Below the pieces are notes generated by a model. That model saw only the letters and a program-made list of their open reading frames with translations, had not been told where the DNA came from and ran no database searches. Shown here piece after piece: positions 26,501-37,732 of a DNA stretch of 64,000 nt. Numbering within the stretch: the first letter of the stretch is position 1; each line of letters begins with the position of its first letter. Both the position numbers and the translations under genes were made by a program. Source of the stretch: Nymphaea colorata (lineage: Eukaryota; Streptophyta; Magnoliopsida; Nymphaeales; Nymphaeaceae); NCBI RefSeq assembly GCF_008831285.2, contig NC_045143.1, forward strand, positions 1,647,503-1,711,502. Direction: 5' to 3'.

Positions 26501-29500
26501 AATTAATAGCTTTTTCAGACAGTCCTACTTTCCTTTTTTCCCTTTTGTTAAAAAAATACACTTCCTTTTGGTACAAGGTTTCTGGTATATGTGGCATATG
26601 TGTGTGTTTGGACAGGTGGGTGGTTTATTTGATTCATAATGATATTTTTGCGTCTTTTATTACTTTTGGCACTTTAAATGTTGTGTTTTGATACTGTTTA
26701 TTTTAACCGACTAACTTAGATGATCTCACCAACTAGATCCCTCCTCACTAGTCTATCTAGGTCTTGACTGACTTGTTTTGGTTTGTATCCAACTTTGACA
26801 ACTTAGGTCTGAGTAGATAATTCTATCAATGACATTCTATTTTGGCCGTGTAGAACAATTGATAAACAGTTAAAACACTCCTATACACACTTTGGTTATT
26901 CTGTTACTAGCTTCTATATTTTGTAATCATTCTTTTACTTAATATGCACCCTGCTTTCTTCCACAATTGGACATATCATAAAATATTAAAATTTGTAACA
27001 GTACCCTATTTTTCTCAATTACTCAAAAGGATACCTTTGAGAGATGTACCCCCTTTAACCATCTCCATCAAATAGACTTCTTTTTTCCTCATCATAATTT
27101 TATTCTCGTTCAAGAACACAAGTGTGTTTGCCCACACAAACACGTGAACTTTTTTTTTTAAGGGTAAGATCATTCGCCTCATTTGAAAGAGAGATCAAAT
27201 TTAAGAACTAACACAGGCATGATTTTGGTTAAATGCATCTGACCTACAAACTTTTGGCATATGATACAACAGGTAGCCCATGGAAAAGATAAATCCACTA
27301 GTCAGATTTTAAGAGAAGCACGTATGAAAGGACAGCAGTGTCTATTAGATGCTTATATCCACTAAGTGTTTTCGGCATGAGAGCCAGAAAAATATGTAGA
27401 TAAAATTATATTTCTTTGTATATATAGAAAATACATAGATATGATTGTTCTTTTTCCTTTTGTATATATACTACTTCTATATTTTATCTGCTGCTCTTTT
27501 CTGGTCAAATTTCGTCTTTCAGCAGACTGATAAAGCCTAAAACAGCTACTTCATTTGTATTCAAAGCTGTATGAAGGGGTTTAAGTGCAAGTTCCCTTTG
27601 CCTATGTGTTTCTAAGCGTCAGCCTTCAATAATATTTTCTATTGTTCCTATGCTTATGGCTTACCTGATTCCCCTTGACTATGTGACTCTTTCCAGTGAT
27701 TGATTATTCCTTACCGCACATATTTATGGTTGTGGTCTCTGTGAGGTACTTTGTGAGATCAATCAAGTTTTTATTAGACTTGATTCTTGTGACATTAAAG
27801 ACCCTTTTACAAATGAGTGTGTTAGTTCAGGTTGAAGGTCAAGGGAAGTGAACTAAAAAAGCAGTGGATCACATATTAGTATCAGCAATTAAAGAAAGTA
27901 TAGGTTATCTGCCATCCTATATATATTACCTAGTACCTAGTGTAGCATATATACTGAAGAAGCAATGGATGTTTAAGAAGAAAGCGGTCAACTGTTTTTG
28001 TTCACAAAATGAATGGTACAACATAAATGCACCTTACTTTGACGAAGATGTCCAAATCCATAATGACATTAAATATGTGCATGGGATCTTTGGAGGAATG
28101 GAACAATATGATGACAAATAAATTTCAAAGTTCAAACTTCAAACCAAGAATTTAATAAAAAGTTATTGCATTAGAAACATATGTATTATGAACTGACATT
28201 AATAAATCATGTTTATTGTTTTGCATATTTGCAGAAATAGTTCCTACTTACATCACAAATTTCTGCTGAATCATCAAGTCTTCCTTCTCTTGTGACCTCT
28301 GCATATTACACAATATCCATGCAAGCAGTTAAAAAATGATATTAAATGAATGAACTCTCAAAGAGATTAAAACTCAAATCCTTAGCTAAACAGATCCGAA
28401 TTGCGCATATCAGTTGAAACTTCAAAGTCAATCTAATCCTGATAAAATACATTGCTAAGAGACTCAAACTTATTGACACCACAGATAAAAAGAAGAAGGA
28501 AATGATAAATGAAGCCAGTTATCCCTGTCGGCCATTACTGGTCCCAAACCAACTATCCAGCCTGTTAAAAAAGGAAAAAGGCATGTTGACTGCTGTAGGT
28601 TTATTTATGGAAGTATCCACAGCCTTAGAGAAGGAGGCCCCTACAGTGTCACCGATGGAACCATGTAAGCGTTCAATTCTTCAAAATTTACAAACAAGCA
28701 CAAACAAACACATGCAAGCATGCCCATACATGCACACACAAAATGTCAAAAACGGAGACATACAGGTTTGCAAGTTAGGGATGTGAACAACAGAGGTTTG
28801 GGTGGATATCCTATCAATTTGATAAGACTTCTGAACATTAATCGGACTGCATTTTAGTACCAGCGTCTGGAACAAGATTTCGAGACAGATCACGAAAATA
28901 TTTGTGAGTTTGAAAGTACAAATCAGAAATAGGTTTTGAATATTTCTAAGCAGCCTCATAAATACTAAAGGCAGTGGCACTAAACAAACTTTGTTTAACA
29001 ACCATGAAACCCATAGAGGGCACCCTGGCTCATGATTAGATAATGGGGACTTAGGTTTAAAAGGAACGCGACAATTTACTCTTTTACTTCCCAAAAATAC
29101 AATAAATGCTGTGACTGTCAAGTACGGGAGACATCTACATGATGCTGTATTGAGATTTAATAAAAGTCTACCATTCTTCTATTAAATTCAGGATCTCTTG
29201 TTTAGTTAGTCTCATCAGACTCCGTTGTTTATCTAATCTAATCAAACTTTGGTTTCATTGAGAAGTACGCAGAACCATGAGCAACCACGCAGAAAGCGAC
29301 TAAGTAATAATCCTAACGTCCTCCATATGAACAGAACGAGCTAGCAGCTAGAAGTACTTTCTCAGATCAGAAGCTTGTTTCCAAAATCCTATACTTGATC
29401 GAACAAACACGGAGTATGACGAACAAGAAGAACAATTCCCAAATCAAGCAAGAGAGTGCTGCAACGCAGCCTTGAGTTGTTCTAGCTAAACAAGAGGCAA

Positions 29501-30323
29501 GAACGACAAGCAATCAAGTAAGAGAGTAATGCTGTCTATCTAATGGGCAGCACATAGTGTCTCGAGTGCAGCATTTGAACCTCGTAGATGTTCCCACTAG
29601 TAGAACCATTTTCCTAAAAAGGCATGCTATAACATACCAGGATATAGAAAAGGAAGAACGCTATACAGCGGCCAATCGAGAAAAGAACCTGAAGAACATG
29701 ATCGTTAAGCCAAAAGCTATAAATTAAAGCACTCAACAGACCACTACAGCAATGTCCAGAGGCGTACATAATATCATCAATCAGCAAAAAAAAAAAACAC
29801 TGAGAAAGGGAAGAAAATGAACAAAAAGAACGAGTACAATGTTCAACAAATACAAGCAATCAAACGAAGCGAAGTAACAAACCAAAGAGGAGAAACACCG
29901 CGAAAAGCAACAACTTCCCCACCCCCTCCCCAAAACAAAAGGAAAAGAACAAGTAGCCCTAACTCAAGAAATCAGATGGAAAGGCACGGGGAAATGGAAA
30001 GGGCAAGGGCGTCCACTACCGCACTGGGGCTGGGGGAGCGCGTGTGCGCGCTTGCTGAACACGGAAGAAAGCAATCGATTGGCGCCGCCTACGAGAAGGC
30101 GGGACGCCGGATCGGCGACGAGCTTGGAGAACCAACTGCCGCCGGTGGGCGGGTGGGGAGAATTCTCTGCAGCCGAAGAAGATGCGGGAGGACGGTGCTT
30201 CGGAGGCGGGCGGTCGTAAGGGGTGGCTGGCCTACGGGACGGGCGCTTGCTCCTCAGCTTCCCCCCGGCGCCGCCCCCTTCCCCTGCTGGAGCGTCTCCG
30301 GCAATGTGTTCCTCCTCCACCAT
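18605..30323 (-). CDS. NUP1: Nuclear pore complex FG nucleoporin NUP1/NUP136 (9 coding exons)
   Basis: Exons, transcript order: 30323-30020, 28298-28252, 25724-25576, 25286-24998, 24868-24560, 24489-24415, 23615-22908, 22232-21847, 19391-18605; 3054 nt, 1017 aa, frame intact. Known plant NUP136 features: basic N-terminus with RSKRPSRRPATPYDRPPP and WFSKLVADPASRLL followed by LSSVFSKR (residues about 20-95); WLAEFEHLLKQKTISRDEF (about 155-170); SYASPAEIAKAYMSRTSVYG (about 268-287); then FG/FXFG repeats in the last two exons (FSFGSN, FKFGTG, FSFGST, VTFGGS, AFGLTR, LFGSK); basic end GRRFIKINRDKIRRR. NUP1/NUP136 is the plant-specific nuclear-basket nucleoporin, a functional counterpart of animal Nup153, needed for nuclear shape and mRNA export. 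Oddities: the intron after 25576 has a GC donor; a 13-residue unit is duplicated in the last exon. The exon 1 donor at 30019 is the least certain junction. It is shorter than Arabidopsis NUP136 (about 1300 aa), mostly in the FG region. Confidence 0.93.
18821..18898 (-). repeat. 39-bp in-frame tandem duplication in the NUP1 last exon
   Basis: Units 18821-18859 and 18860-18898 differ by one base (C/T). They encode the 13-residue unit SAPSTLANEKVNK twice. This is a spacer between FG motifs, where length variation is tolerated. Confidence 0.95.
20532..20564. repeat. (TA)n microsatellite in a NUP1 intron
   Basis: About 33 bases of alternating AT within the 2.5-kb intron before the last exon. Confidence 0.9.
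21265..21517 (-). mobile_element. Candidate tRNA-derived SINE in a NUP1 intron
   Basis: Read on the minus strand, the block begins GGTGTTGGTGCACCGGCTTGG. An A-box-like region follows (AGTGCCTGGTAGGCGGCTGG), then a B-box-like GGTTCGAGTGG about 20 bases on. After a G/C-rich body it ends at a short A run (T6 at 21265-21270 on the plus strand). Promoter boxes, body and A tail in that order are typical of a plant SINE, in the same sense as NUP1. The flanks (GTTGAGCTGC.. and GTGGAGCTTG..) are only weakly similar, so a target duplication is unproven. Surrounding DNA at about 20390-21260 and 21520-21560 is rich in CTTGAGCTC-like strings from another repeat. Confidence 0.55.
26361..26802. mobile_element. 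Candidate inverted-repeat element in a NUP1 intron
   Basis: The left end is GTTGTCAACCTAGG and the right end is TTGACAAC, giving an 8-bp inverted match. The interior has many TAGTTGACTAG/CTAGTTGGTCAACTAG strings, which are themselves near-palindromic. A non-autonomous DNA transposon is plausible. I saw no target duplication. Confidence 0.35.
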
Positions 30324-32466
30324 TGTTCTCAGACGCCTCTGCGTTTCCCTCTCTCAAGTCCCCAAAGAAATAGTTTTTGACAAAGAAAGGAACCGCTTGT
30401 TGTGCGTATGTTCCATATATATCCAGTGCTCCAAGGAAAGAAGGATCCCCTCTCTCTCCGCCCCCATGCGGACACGTTCTCTGCGTTCCCAAAAAACAAT
30501 TCAGCTTCAGGACGGTCGGGAAGGGCGGCACAAATGTGTTCCGATCGTCCATAATAAGCCAAATCACCTTCTCGAGATGCTCTGCGAAATCCTCCGTTCA
30601 TTTTCCAAGAATCGACGGTAAGGATGTAATATCACTCCCCAAAAGAGATTCGACAGGTGTACGGGAGAGGCCTCTCGCCGTCCGCTTGTCCCAGACAAAA
30701 AAGTCTCGTTTGATTTAATGAACGCCGACAGCCCTCGTGTAGGACTGGTGCGTTCGCACTCAATTGTTGGGGCTAATCACGAAGCCCGAAAGCATAACTG
30801 CCTAAATTTCAAATCGACCGCAATCTTAGCCGTTCAAGTTTAAACGTACGAATTATTCGGCGCCACAAAAAAAAAACGTAAAAAATTTTTGGATTGCGGA
30901 AATTTGCTGTATATTTTGGATATTAGATCTGAGCTTGTTAATGAATTCGTGTGCCTTTGTATGTTCGTATGCCGTTCACATGCTCACTATGTTTTTACAC
31001 TAACTTGTGTATATATTTCTAATGCTGTGATATGTTTAGTCATGCAATTAAATTCACATTTGCAGGTAGCTTTTTTCTTGAACAAGTTGATATCAACAAT
31101 TGAACTTTAATTCAATTTATTGAGGTGCAATAATGAAGTATTCATCACATTTTTTTGTTCTTAAGGAAGAAGCGTGAACAGCAACAGCTCTGCTTGTTGG
31201 GGATCTTGGTTTTAGCTCCAATTCTTCAATCACCTAAGCTGAGCTGCGCCTGCTTCAAAATATAGCCCAAATTCATGAAACAATGTGTTTCATGAATCTA
31301 TCTCATTTCTAAGTGCAGGTTCATCGGCATGACCCCTAAGCTAATAAATGGGAATTTATACTAAAATTTGGGGACAAGAAGTTCTCGAAAACAAAAACAG
31401 CCGCAAAACATAAGCAAAAGACAAACTATACAATACAATGTACAGAAAAACAAAATAAGAGGGGGGAGTGGAGAAAGAGTGGGGAGACGAAGCAACATAA
31501 TCACCCAGTCGTAGACGAAAGATGACGTCGTAGCCGCATGGCAAAATGAACATTCCCTTACACAAGACGAGCCTCATACTCCGACCAAGAAAATGTGCTC
31601 CTGAAGACCTTGTTGTTGTGTTCTTTTCAAATGCACCACCAAGCTGAAATGAGCCATAACTTCCAAAACGAAAAATGTTGTTAGGATATTCAATAAATGG
31701 TTTTTTCTGTGAAACTTATGCATCAAAGTACATCATGTCCTTGTTGCAGTTTACTTTTATTATGGATATTTGTGGGATAGAGAATAGACCTTGTTTGATT
31801 CGTAAGTGGACTTTCACTGGGCTCCATAGAATCCTCTTTGTCACGTGAAACGAGAAGTTGAATCGCACCACCCCAAGTGGGATTCAACTTTGCCTTGAGA
31901 ACAAGATGGACGAGAGAGAAGTGGGCGCCTCAATTCCTACAGCTCATATATTTCTTTACAAATCTTATGGTTGTTAAAATTTTTGTTCCATAAAAAAGTA
32001 GGACGTTTGATTGTCTCCCAACTAAAACCATGCAGAATTGAGACCCCATAAAAAGTGTGCCGAGGGATGGGAGGCAGCCCTAAGATTTTAAAAAAATAAA
32101 ATTTTGGCTTTAAAATGTGTAGAAATTCTAATTTGGCATTTCTAAAACAAATTAAAAAATGTAGTTGTCCCTGTGAAAAAATGCCTAACTTCGCCATTGT
32201 AAAATAAAAATTGAAATTTGTTGACTTGAAACCTAACAGTTCTTTCATAGGCCAAATTCATGGTTTTAGATCAGTACATCTCATAGAAAAAATAAAATAT
32301 CCTAAATATGCTTCAATCTCGTTGGTTTCGAGTCAGATTAATTTTAAGATACAATAATTAAGAATATATGATGCAAATCGTTAACCTTTCAAATAAATGA
32401 TTTTATATCCTTTTTAGTAATCAAATGAGTCATAGAATATTATGTTACAACCAAATGCACCCATAG

Positions 32467-32634
32467 AGGTTGCTTGGTATGTATTAGTATTCCATAAATT
32501 TATCCTAAAAATTACGGTAGATTCATGAAATACTATTATTTTACAAATCTACTCTAATTTCTTGGTGAATTTTCTCTAATTTCCGAGACATATTCCTTGA
32601 ATATTAGTTCACCATTATTGTTACCAAACCCTCC
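32467..32634. mobile_element. MITE-like element with GGTTGCTTGGTA..TACCAAACCCTCC ends
   Basis: The ends are inverted to each other apart from a few mismatches (left GGTTGCTTGGTA, right reversed GGAGGGTTTGGTA). The length is about 168 bp and the interior is AT-rich and non-coding. This end type is common among plant hAT-like MITEs. No clear target duplication was seen. Confidence 0.4.
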
Positions 32635-33570
32635 TTAAAAAATGTGCTTCATAGATCCAACGCTCTGTTTAGATAGGGAAAGGAGTATAAATGATAGACT
32701 CTCCTTGTTTAGATGTCCACTTAAAAGAGAAGCAAAAAGAAAGGATATGACGAGCCTAAGACAGAGCCAGGCTCACTCAAAAGATTTTTTTTTAATTTAC
32801 ATGTAAATATTTTTAAATATTTATGTGATATAAAACTTTTGAAAAATTATATTTTGGCTCTTGTTGAAATTTTGAAAATATAATTTAACCCCATCACCAA
32901 AAAATCCTAACTCTGCCACTGGACCAGCCTTGTGTTTCTCTTTCCATAACCAAACAGAAGATGAATCTTGGGAAAGATTGAGCTAACTTGGCTCATCCAT
33001 TCGATCATGATACGGCCATCTACTTAGGAACAAAATGGAGTGGAAACTCATCGTCGTGACGGCTTCAATACTTCCACGCCAGTTGTGTTGCAGCAGAGCT
33101 TAGGTTATAACTTAAATGGGCCACTTACGCGTGTCGACATTCCGACACGCGGATCCTGACACTTGGATGGCAGGATACCTTTTGGATCGGGTCTGAGACA
33201 GACCTGATCCGAACCACTTTCCTCACCCGATATTCTTTTTAACCCTCGACTTCTTTATGTTTTCACGTTCGACCTTTACTCTCGACTTGTGATAAACAAT
33301 GTTTTGTTTGAGACTTTCTTTCTTATGATTTATGAGATTGTAAGAGTGAATTATTAGTTTAATGTTTTTATTTTATTTTATTATCATTTTTAATTTTTTA
33401 GAATATAAAATTCACCGTGTCCGCGTATCCTAAAATTTTGAAAATTACCATATCCGTATACTCGTACCCATACCCATATCGTACCCATGCCCATATCATA
33501 CCCATACCCATGTGACATAAGTTATAACTTACAAGAGAGTTGGAGGTAAGACAAAATCCCACAAGAAGGG

Positions 33571-33745
33571 GGGCCTTGGCCGCCCTCAGTTTTTGTTTAA
33601 ATAATTTCCATTTAAATTGAAAAACTATTTATATCCTATACAAAGAATTTTAAAAATTAATATTTCAGGCTGATTAAAATTTTAGAACTATAATTCAATT
33701 CCTCTCATAAAAAAATTCATAAAATCTGCCCGTGATCCGGCACGA
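33571..33745. repeat. Dispersed AT-rich repeat, well-preserved copy
   Basis: GGGGGGCCTTGGCCGCCC end, then TTTAAATT..ATCCTATACAAAGAATTTT, AAAATTAATATTTC, TTAAAATTTTAGAACTATA and CCTCTCATAAAAAAATTCATA. The copy at 35176-35340 shares ATCCTATACAAAAATTTTG, AAAATTAATATTTTGG, TTAAAATTTTGAAAGTATA and CCTCTCTTAAAAAATTCATA in the same order. Confidence 0.6.
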
Positions 33746-33849
33746 ATAGAGTTGGGTGCAAGTCCCCAAGCCGCGGAGCCGATGTTCTTCATGTTTCTTC
33801 ATTAAGGACAACAATCTCATGAATGCTTCACGAATGCACTCCAAGTTGA

Positions 33850-34770
33850 AGGAAGGAGGAAAAATTTAAACAATGTTCTTTTTTTATAGGAAAAATTTAA
33901 ACAATGTTCTTTTTTTATTACATAAAAAGCTAAATCAAAGAACAATAATGTTCTTTGCAATTCAGGGACACGCTGCTACTTCTGGTCTTCTTCTTCTTCT
34001 TATTCAGGTAGAAGAAGGTTGAGATCGATATCTAAAGCAAAACAGCTTTGATAATAAGTGAACATTGTGTCGTCAATGTGCATTAAAAGTGAACCTTTTT
34101 GTTCTTATTGAAGTATTCATGAGTGCTAAACACTGGGATTTAGCATTAGCTCTCCCTTCTGCCTCAAACAAAAGAGAAAAATGACAGAGGAGCTACAAAC
34201 ACAGGAGGAAGAAGGAAAATTTAAACAACGTTTTTTTTTTTTTTTAATTTCATAAAAGGCTAAATCAAAGTACAAAGATGTTCTTTGCAATTCGGGGAGC
34301 GCTTACACGCTGCTACTTCTGGTCTTCTTCTTCTTCATCTTCTTATTCAGGTGCAGGCAGGTTGAGGTTGATATCCAAAGCAGAACAACTTTGATAATAA
34401 GTGAACCCTTGTGCCGTCGAGGTGCATTAAAAGTGAACCCTTTTGTTCTGATTGAAGTATTCATGAGTGCTAAACGCTGGGATTTAGCATTAGCTCTCCT
34501 TTCTGCCTCAAACAAAGGAGCCTCAAACAGAGGAGGAAGGAGGAAAATTTAAAAAGTGTTCTTTTTTTTTTTATTTCATAAAAAGCTAAATCAAAGTAGA
34601 AAGATGTTTTTTGCAATTCAGGGAATGCTTACACGCTACTACTTCTCGTCTTATTCTTTTCTTCTTCTTATTCAGGTGTAGGCAGGTTAAGGTCAATATC
34701 TAGAGACATCTTTTTAGACCTCTTCTTCTTCTTTAGGTGGAGGCAGGTTGAGGTCGATATCTGAAAGCTT
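33850..34770 (-). repeat. Three tandem copies of a roughly 330-bp unit
   Basis: Copies at about 33850-34170, 34203-34515 and 34533-34770 (the last incomplete). Shared blocks are GGAGGAAAATTTAAA, a T run, CATAAAAAGCTAAATCAAAG, GATGTTCTTTGCAATTC, CACGCTGCTACTTCTGGTC, and in copies 1 and 2 AAAGTGAACC and TGGGATTTAGCATTAGCTCTC. On the minus strand each unit has a short end reading DIDLNLP or similar followed by a stop. Copy C contains two such tails. The second copy also encodes FEAERRANAKSQRLALMN on the minus strand. Origin unknown; it looks like a multiplied 3' end of a gene or transposon. Confidence 0.7.
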
Positions 34771-34802
34771 CTTTCTGGTCGGCCGCCTCTGCAACGTCAT
34801 GT
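34700..34802 (-). pseudogene. Short ORF with a DIDLNLPPP tail (uncertain)
   Basis: On the minus strand an ATG at about 34800 opens a 28-codon frame: MTLQRRPTRKKLSDIDLNLP followed by a short acidic end and stop. A second frame just beyond ends in KKMSLDIDLNLPTPE and a stop. DLNLP is an EAR-type repression motif found at the ends of many plant transcription regulators. The frame is far too short for such a protein, so this is best seen as the 3' remnant of a lost gene. I do not recognise the parent. Confidence 0.3.
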
Positions 34803-35175
34803 GTCCACCCAAAACCTAGCCAGTTGGGAAGCATCTTCCGCAGATAGAGCAGCAGCCCGTTGGGCGCTTCTGAACTGCACGCCCACCAACGTTAGACTAC
34901 ATCTTGCATATGGCCACCTAGATCTATGCTCGGGTTGCATGAGAGTTCTACCTATATAGGTGCAGGCATTCACAACCATCTCAACTTGTATCCGCGTCAG
35001 AATTCGTATCCCAACCTGATTTTTCCATAATTACATAGGACATGTAACCACATAATTGAGTGTGTTACTGTAAAGCAAGTTTGCTAATGACACACAATAC
35101 ATAAAGCAGTTTCAATTCCATGAACAAAGCTGGTTCGAACGTGCATTTTCAATAATTGAAGTTGTATTTGGTATT

Positions 35176-35340
35176 GTGCCTTTTAAAGAATTTGCATGTA
35201 AATTTAAAAAAATTTATTTATCCTATACAAAAATTTTGAAAAATTAATATTTTGGTCTCTATTAAAATTTTGAAAGTATAATTCAACCCCTCTCTTAAAA
35301 AATTCATATGATCTGTCTATGACCCTACAAATATGGTTGT
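35176..35340. repeat. Dispersed AT-rich repeat, copy near the hAT MITE
   Basis: Same family as the copy at 33571-33745 and in the same orientation. It is followed by a 24-base tandem duplication (CTATGACCCTACAAATATGG, twice) at about 35318-35361. Confidence 0.55.
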
Positions 35341-35366
35341 CTATGACCCTACAAATATGGTTGGTG

Positions 35367-35642
35367 GCAGATCCTAGGGGTGGGCATCGGGCCGGCCCAG
35401 GTCGGCCCGGCTCGGAGCGGTTTTAACAAAAAAATATTTTTTAATTATAAAATATTTTTTTGAATGTAAATTGTATTTAAAATAATAAAATATACAATAT
35501 TAAATTTAAAAATAATATTTTTTTAAATATTACCAGGCTAGAGTCGAGCCTTATCGGGCCGGCCCATCGTGCCCGATCCCGTTACGGGCCAAGTACCGGG
35601 CCCCGTTGGCAGCCCGGCCGGGCGCCCACCTCTAGTAGATCC
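35367..35642. mobile_element. hAT-type MITE with 8-bp target duplication
   Basis: The element spans 35375-35634 (260 bp). Left end TAGGGGTGGGCATCGGGCCGG; right end reversed TAGAGGTGGGCGCCCGGCCGG. The flanking octamers are GCAGATCC (35367-35374) and GTAGATCC (35635-35642), matching at 7 of 8 positions, the size expected of hAT transposons. The interior is AT-rich in the left half and rich in GGGCC blocks near both ends; there is no coding capacity, so it depended on a transposase from elsewhere. Confidence 0.85.
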
Positions 35643-36465
35643 CCAACCAGCCACGAGAGCTGATGCACTTTATATTTCATGACAACAATCTGATTAATAC
35701 TTCATGATTGCACTCCAATAACTTGAGTTCAAGTTCAATTATCAAGAACAACCTGTTAGAAAAATCTGCTTGCAAATGTTTTTAACAAAATTTTTGCCAT
35801 TTTTTTGTGATGCAGAATAATTGCTGTACATCTAAATTTAAACGGTCTCACCAACCTTTAATCTCACCGACTCTGAATAATGAAATAACTATGTTGTCAC
35901 CAATGACCACACATAATACATATATCTACATATGCGCCTCCATAGTCAAAAGTGCTTGGAAGTAAACCTTCAAAAGGTTTATATGCGCCGGCTGGTGCAC
36001 AATTTTTTTGTGCACAAGTTTGCTTTAATGATCAAAATACCCTTAGTTAATAGAAAAAAAAAACTTTTTATATGAACAAAACAGAAAACCGGAAAAAGTT
36101 AAAAGATTAAAAAGAACATTTTTTTTTAAATAATTTTCAAAATACCCCCACTTCCTACCTTTTTTTTTGTGTACATGCCTTGATGCACCGAGTGGTGCAT
36201 GCAACTCACTCTCGCTTAGGTATGCCAAGAACAGTAAACCAAAAAAAAAAAAAAAAAAAAAAGAGGAGGTGAACAGGCAAAAAAATATATAAATATTAGT
36301 AGCAAGGTGGAGCAAAGGCTAGAAAACAAAGAGGTCTGCCAAACCATTTGAAAGTTGTATTAAAAAAATATGAAAATGCAAACAGGCCATGCATACACTG
36401 CTTTAAAAAAAACATTACTTAAATTTTACAAATTTCGCAGACCCATGCTAATATTCAAATGCAAG

Positions 36466-36520
36466 TAGAGGTAGGCGCCGGGCCGGGCCGCCGGTGGGGG
36501 CTCGGTACCAAGCTTGTAAA
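36466..36520. mobile_element. Truncated end of a second hAT-type MITE
   Basis: TAGAGGTAGGCGCCGGGCCG followed by more GGCC blocks resembles the terminal repeat of the 35375-35634 element. No matching opposite end was found nearby, so only one end survives. Confidence 0.6.
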
Positions 36521-36649
36521 GGCCAATTTTTGAGCACAAAGAAGGCCAATTTTTAAATTGGGATCTTGAAAATATGAGATTTATAATTTCTGCTGGCTCT
36601 TACCATATTTATTTATCGGTTGCTGTTTGGAAGGCATGGTCAGAGCAAA

Positions 36650-37035
36650 TAATGCTTGCATAGCGTAAGGAATCCAATTCAGAGCTTAGTGCTGAGGATG
36701 CATCTTCTCTGGTCATCGAAAGGAAGAGAGAGGAGAAATTGTAGGAAGAGTCTAATCCAAAAGTATGAGAGGAGAAAGAGGCCAGTGATGATGCTGAAGA
36801 GGCAAAAGAGAAGAATAAGGGAAATGAAAAGGAATAAATTGAAGAAGCTAAGAAGAATGACAATATTGAAGTAGATGGGAATTTTGAAGTGAAAAAGGTG
36901 GAGTTAGTATCTCAAGAAACTAAAAGCTTAAAAGCTTAAATAATAAGGATAAAGTTACAACTGAAAATGTTGAGATGGTTGCCAGATATGATATGCAGAG
37001 GGGGGAATTGTTTCAAAGAGTATACAACAATTTTG
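36650..37035 (+). pseudogene. Decayed Glu/Lys-rich coding remnant
   Basis: One plus-strand frame reads as a charged protein broken by stops: ESNSELSAEDASSLVIERKR, a stop, EESNPKV, a stop, EEKEASDDAEEAKEKNKGNE, a stop, then KKNDNIEVDGNFEVKKVELV. A shifted frame continues VEMVARYDMQRGELFQRVYN. Single-base TAG/TGA/TAA interruptions with the charged pattern continuing after each one suggest a retired exon. I do not recognise the parent protein. Confidence 0.5.
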
Positions 37036-37711
37036 GGTAATGCAATATTTTTGTTGCTCGGTGGCACTGGTTAATATTTCTGATATGCATATTTGTTACG
37101 TGAGGAGAGATGATATCCCTTTAACGGTCAAAAAAAATTTTCTTGAAAAAATTTTCATGTTTATCAAACTAAGCATTTTTTACCCTTCAAAAAAATTCCA
37201 AGCCATCAAACATGGCCTGAAACAAGAAAAAGGGACTGAAACAAGAAAAAGGGAATTTTACCCTCTTTCAGTTTACCGTGGAAAATTTACCCTTGAAAAA
37301 ATTCACCCTCAAAAAAATCCAGGCCATCAAACGTGTCCTAAGTCTAACCTCCTAATAGGATTTTTGTTCCAAAGAAGATGGGTAGGCGTGCATTTTTTCG
37401 TTTCGAATCTACTCTGGACTTAGGAAAGATTTGAGGTGCGTTTATGTGATCAGAAGAAATAAAAAAAAAGTTCAGAATTTTTTTCCTTATGCAAATAGTG
37501 TTTTTCTAGGTGCATCAAATGCGCATTAATTTTGAGGGGAATTTGATATGAGATATCTAGGGAAACAGAGATAAAAGGGTAGTAATCAAGTAGTCTATAT
37601 ATGGTAAAAATTAAATTGTAAATATAAATGTCTAGCTGCATTTTTGAATAAAACAAAATATCCTTTGAAAGGGAAAAAATGTTAGGAAACTCATTATGTT
37701 TGCCAATCAAT

Positions 37712-37732
37712 CTCTCTCTCTCTCTCTCTCTC
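37712..37732. repeat. (TC)n microsatellite
   Basis: About ten TC units, near the left end of the duplicated APX6 region. Confidence 0.85.

Noticed and set aside
29817-30380. Plus-strand open frame of 187 codons, and nearby frames to 30718
   Set aside because: Antisense to NUP1 exon 1 and its promoter; no family resemblance, while the minus strand gives the conserved NUP1 N-terminus.
30377-30718. Frame of 113 codons on the plus strand in the NUP1 promoter region
   Set aside because: No upstream promoter signal or family resemblance was seen, and it overlaps other open frames in a GC-richer stretch where chance frames are expected.
33420-33540. CCCATA-like short repeats as a CRISPR or satellite array
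   Set aside because: Irregular spacing and similarity to the element in the NOT2 intron show it is a transposon relic.
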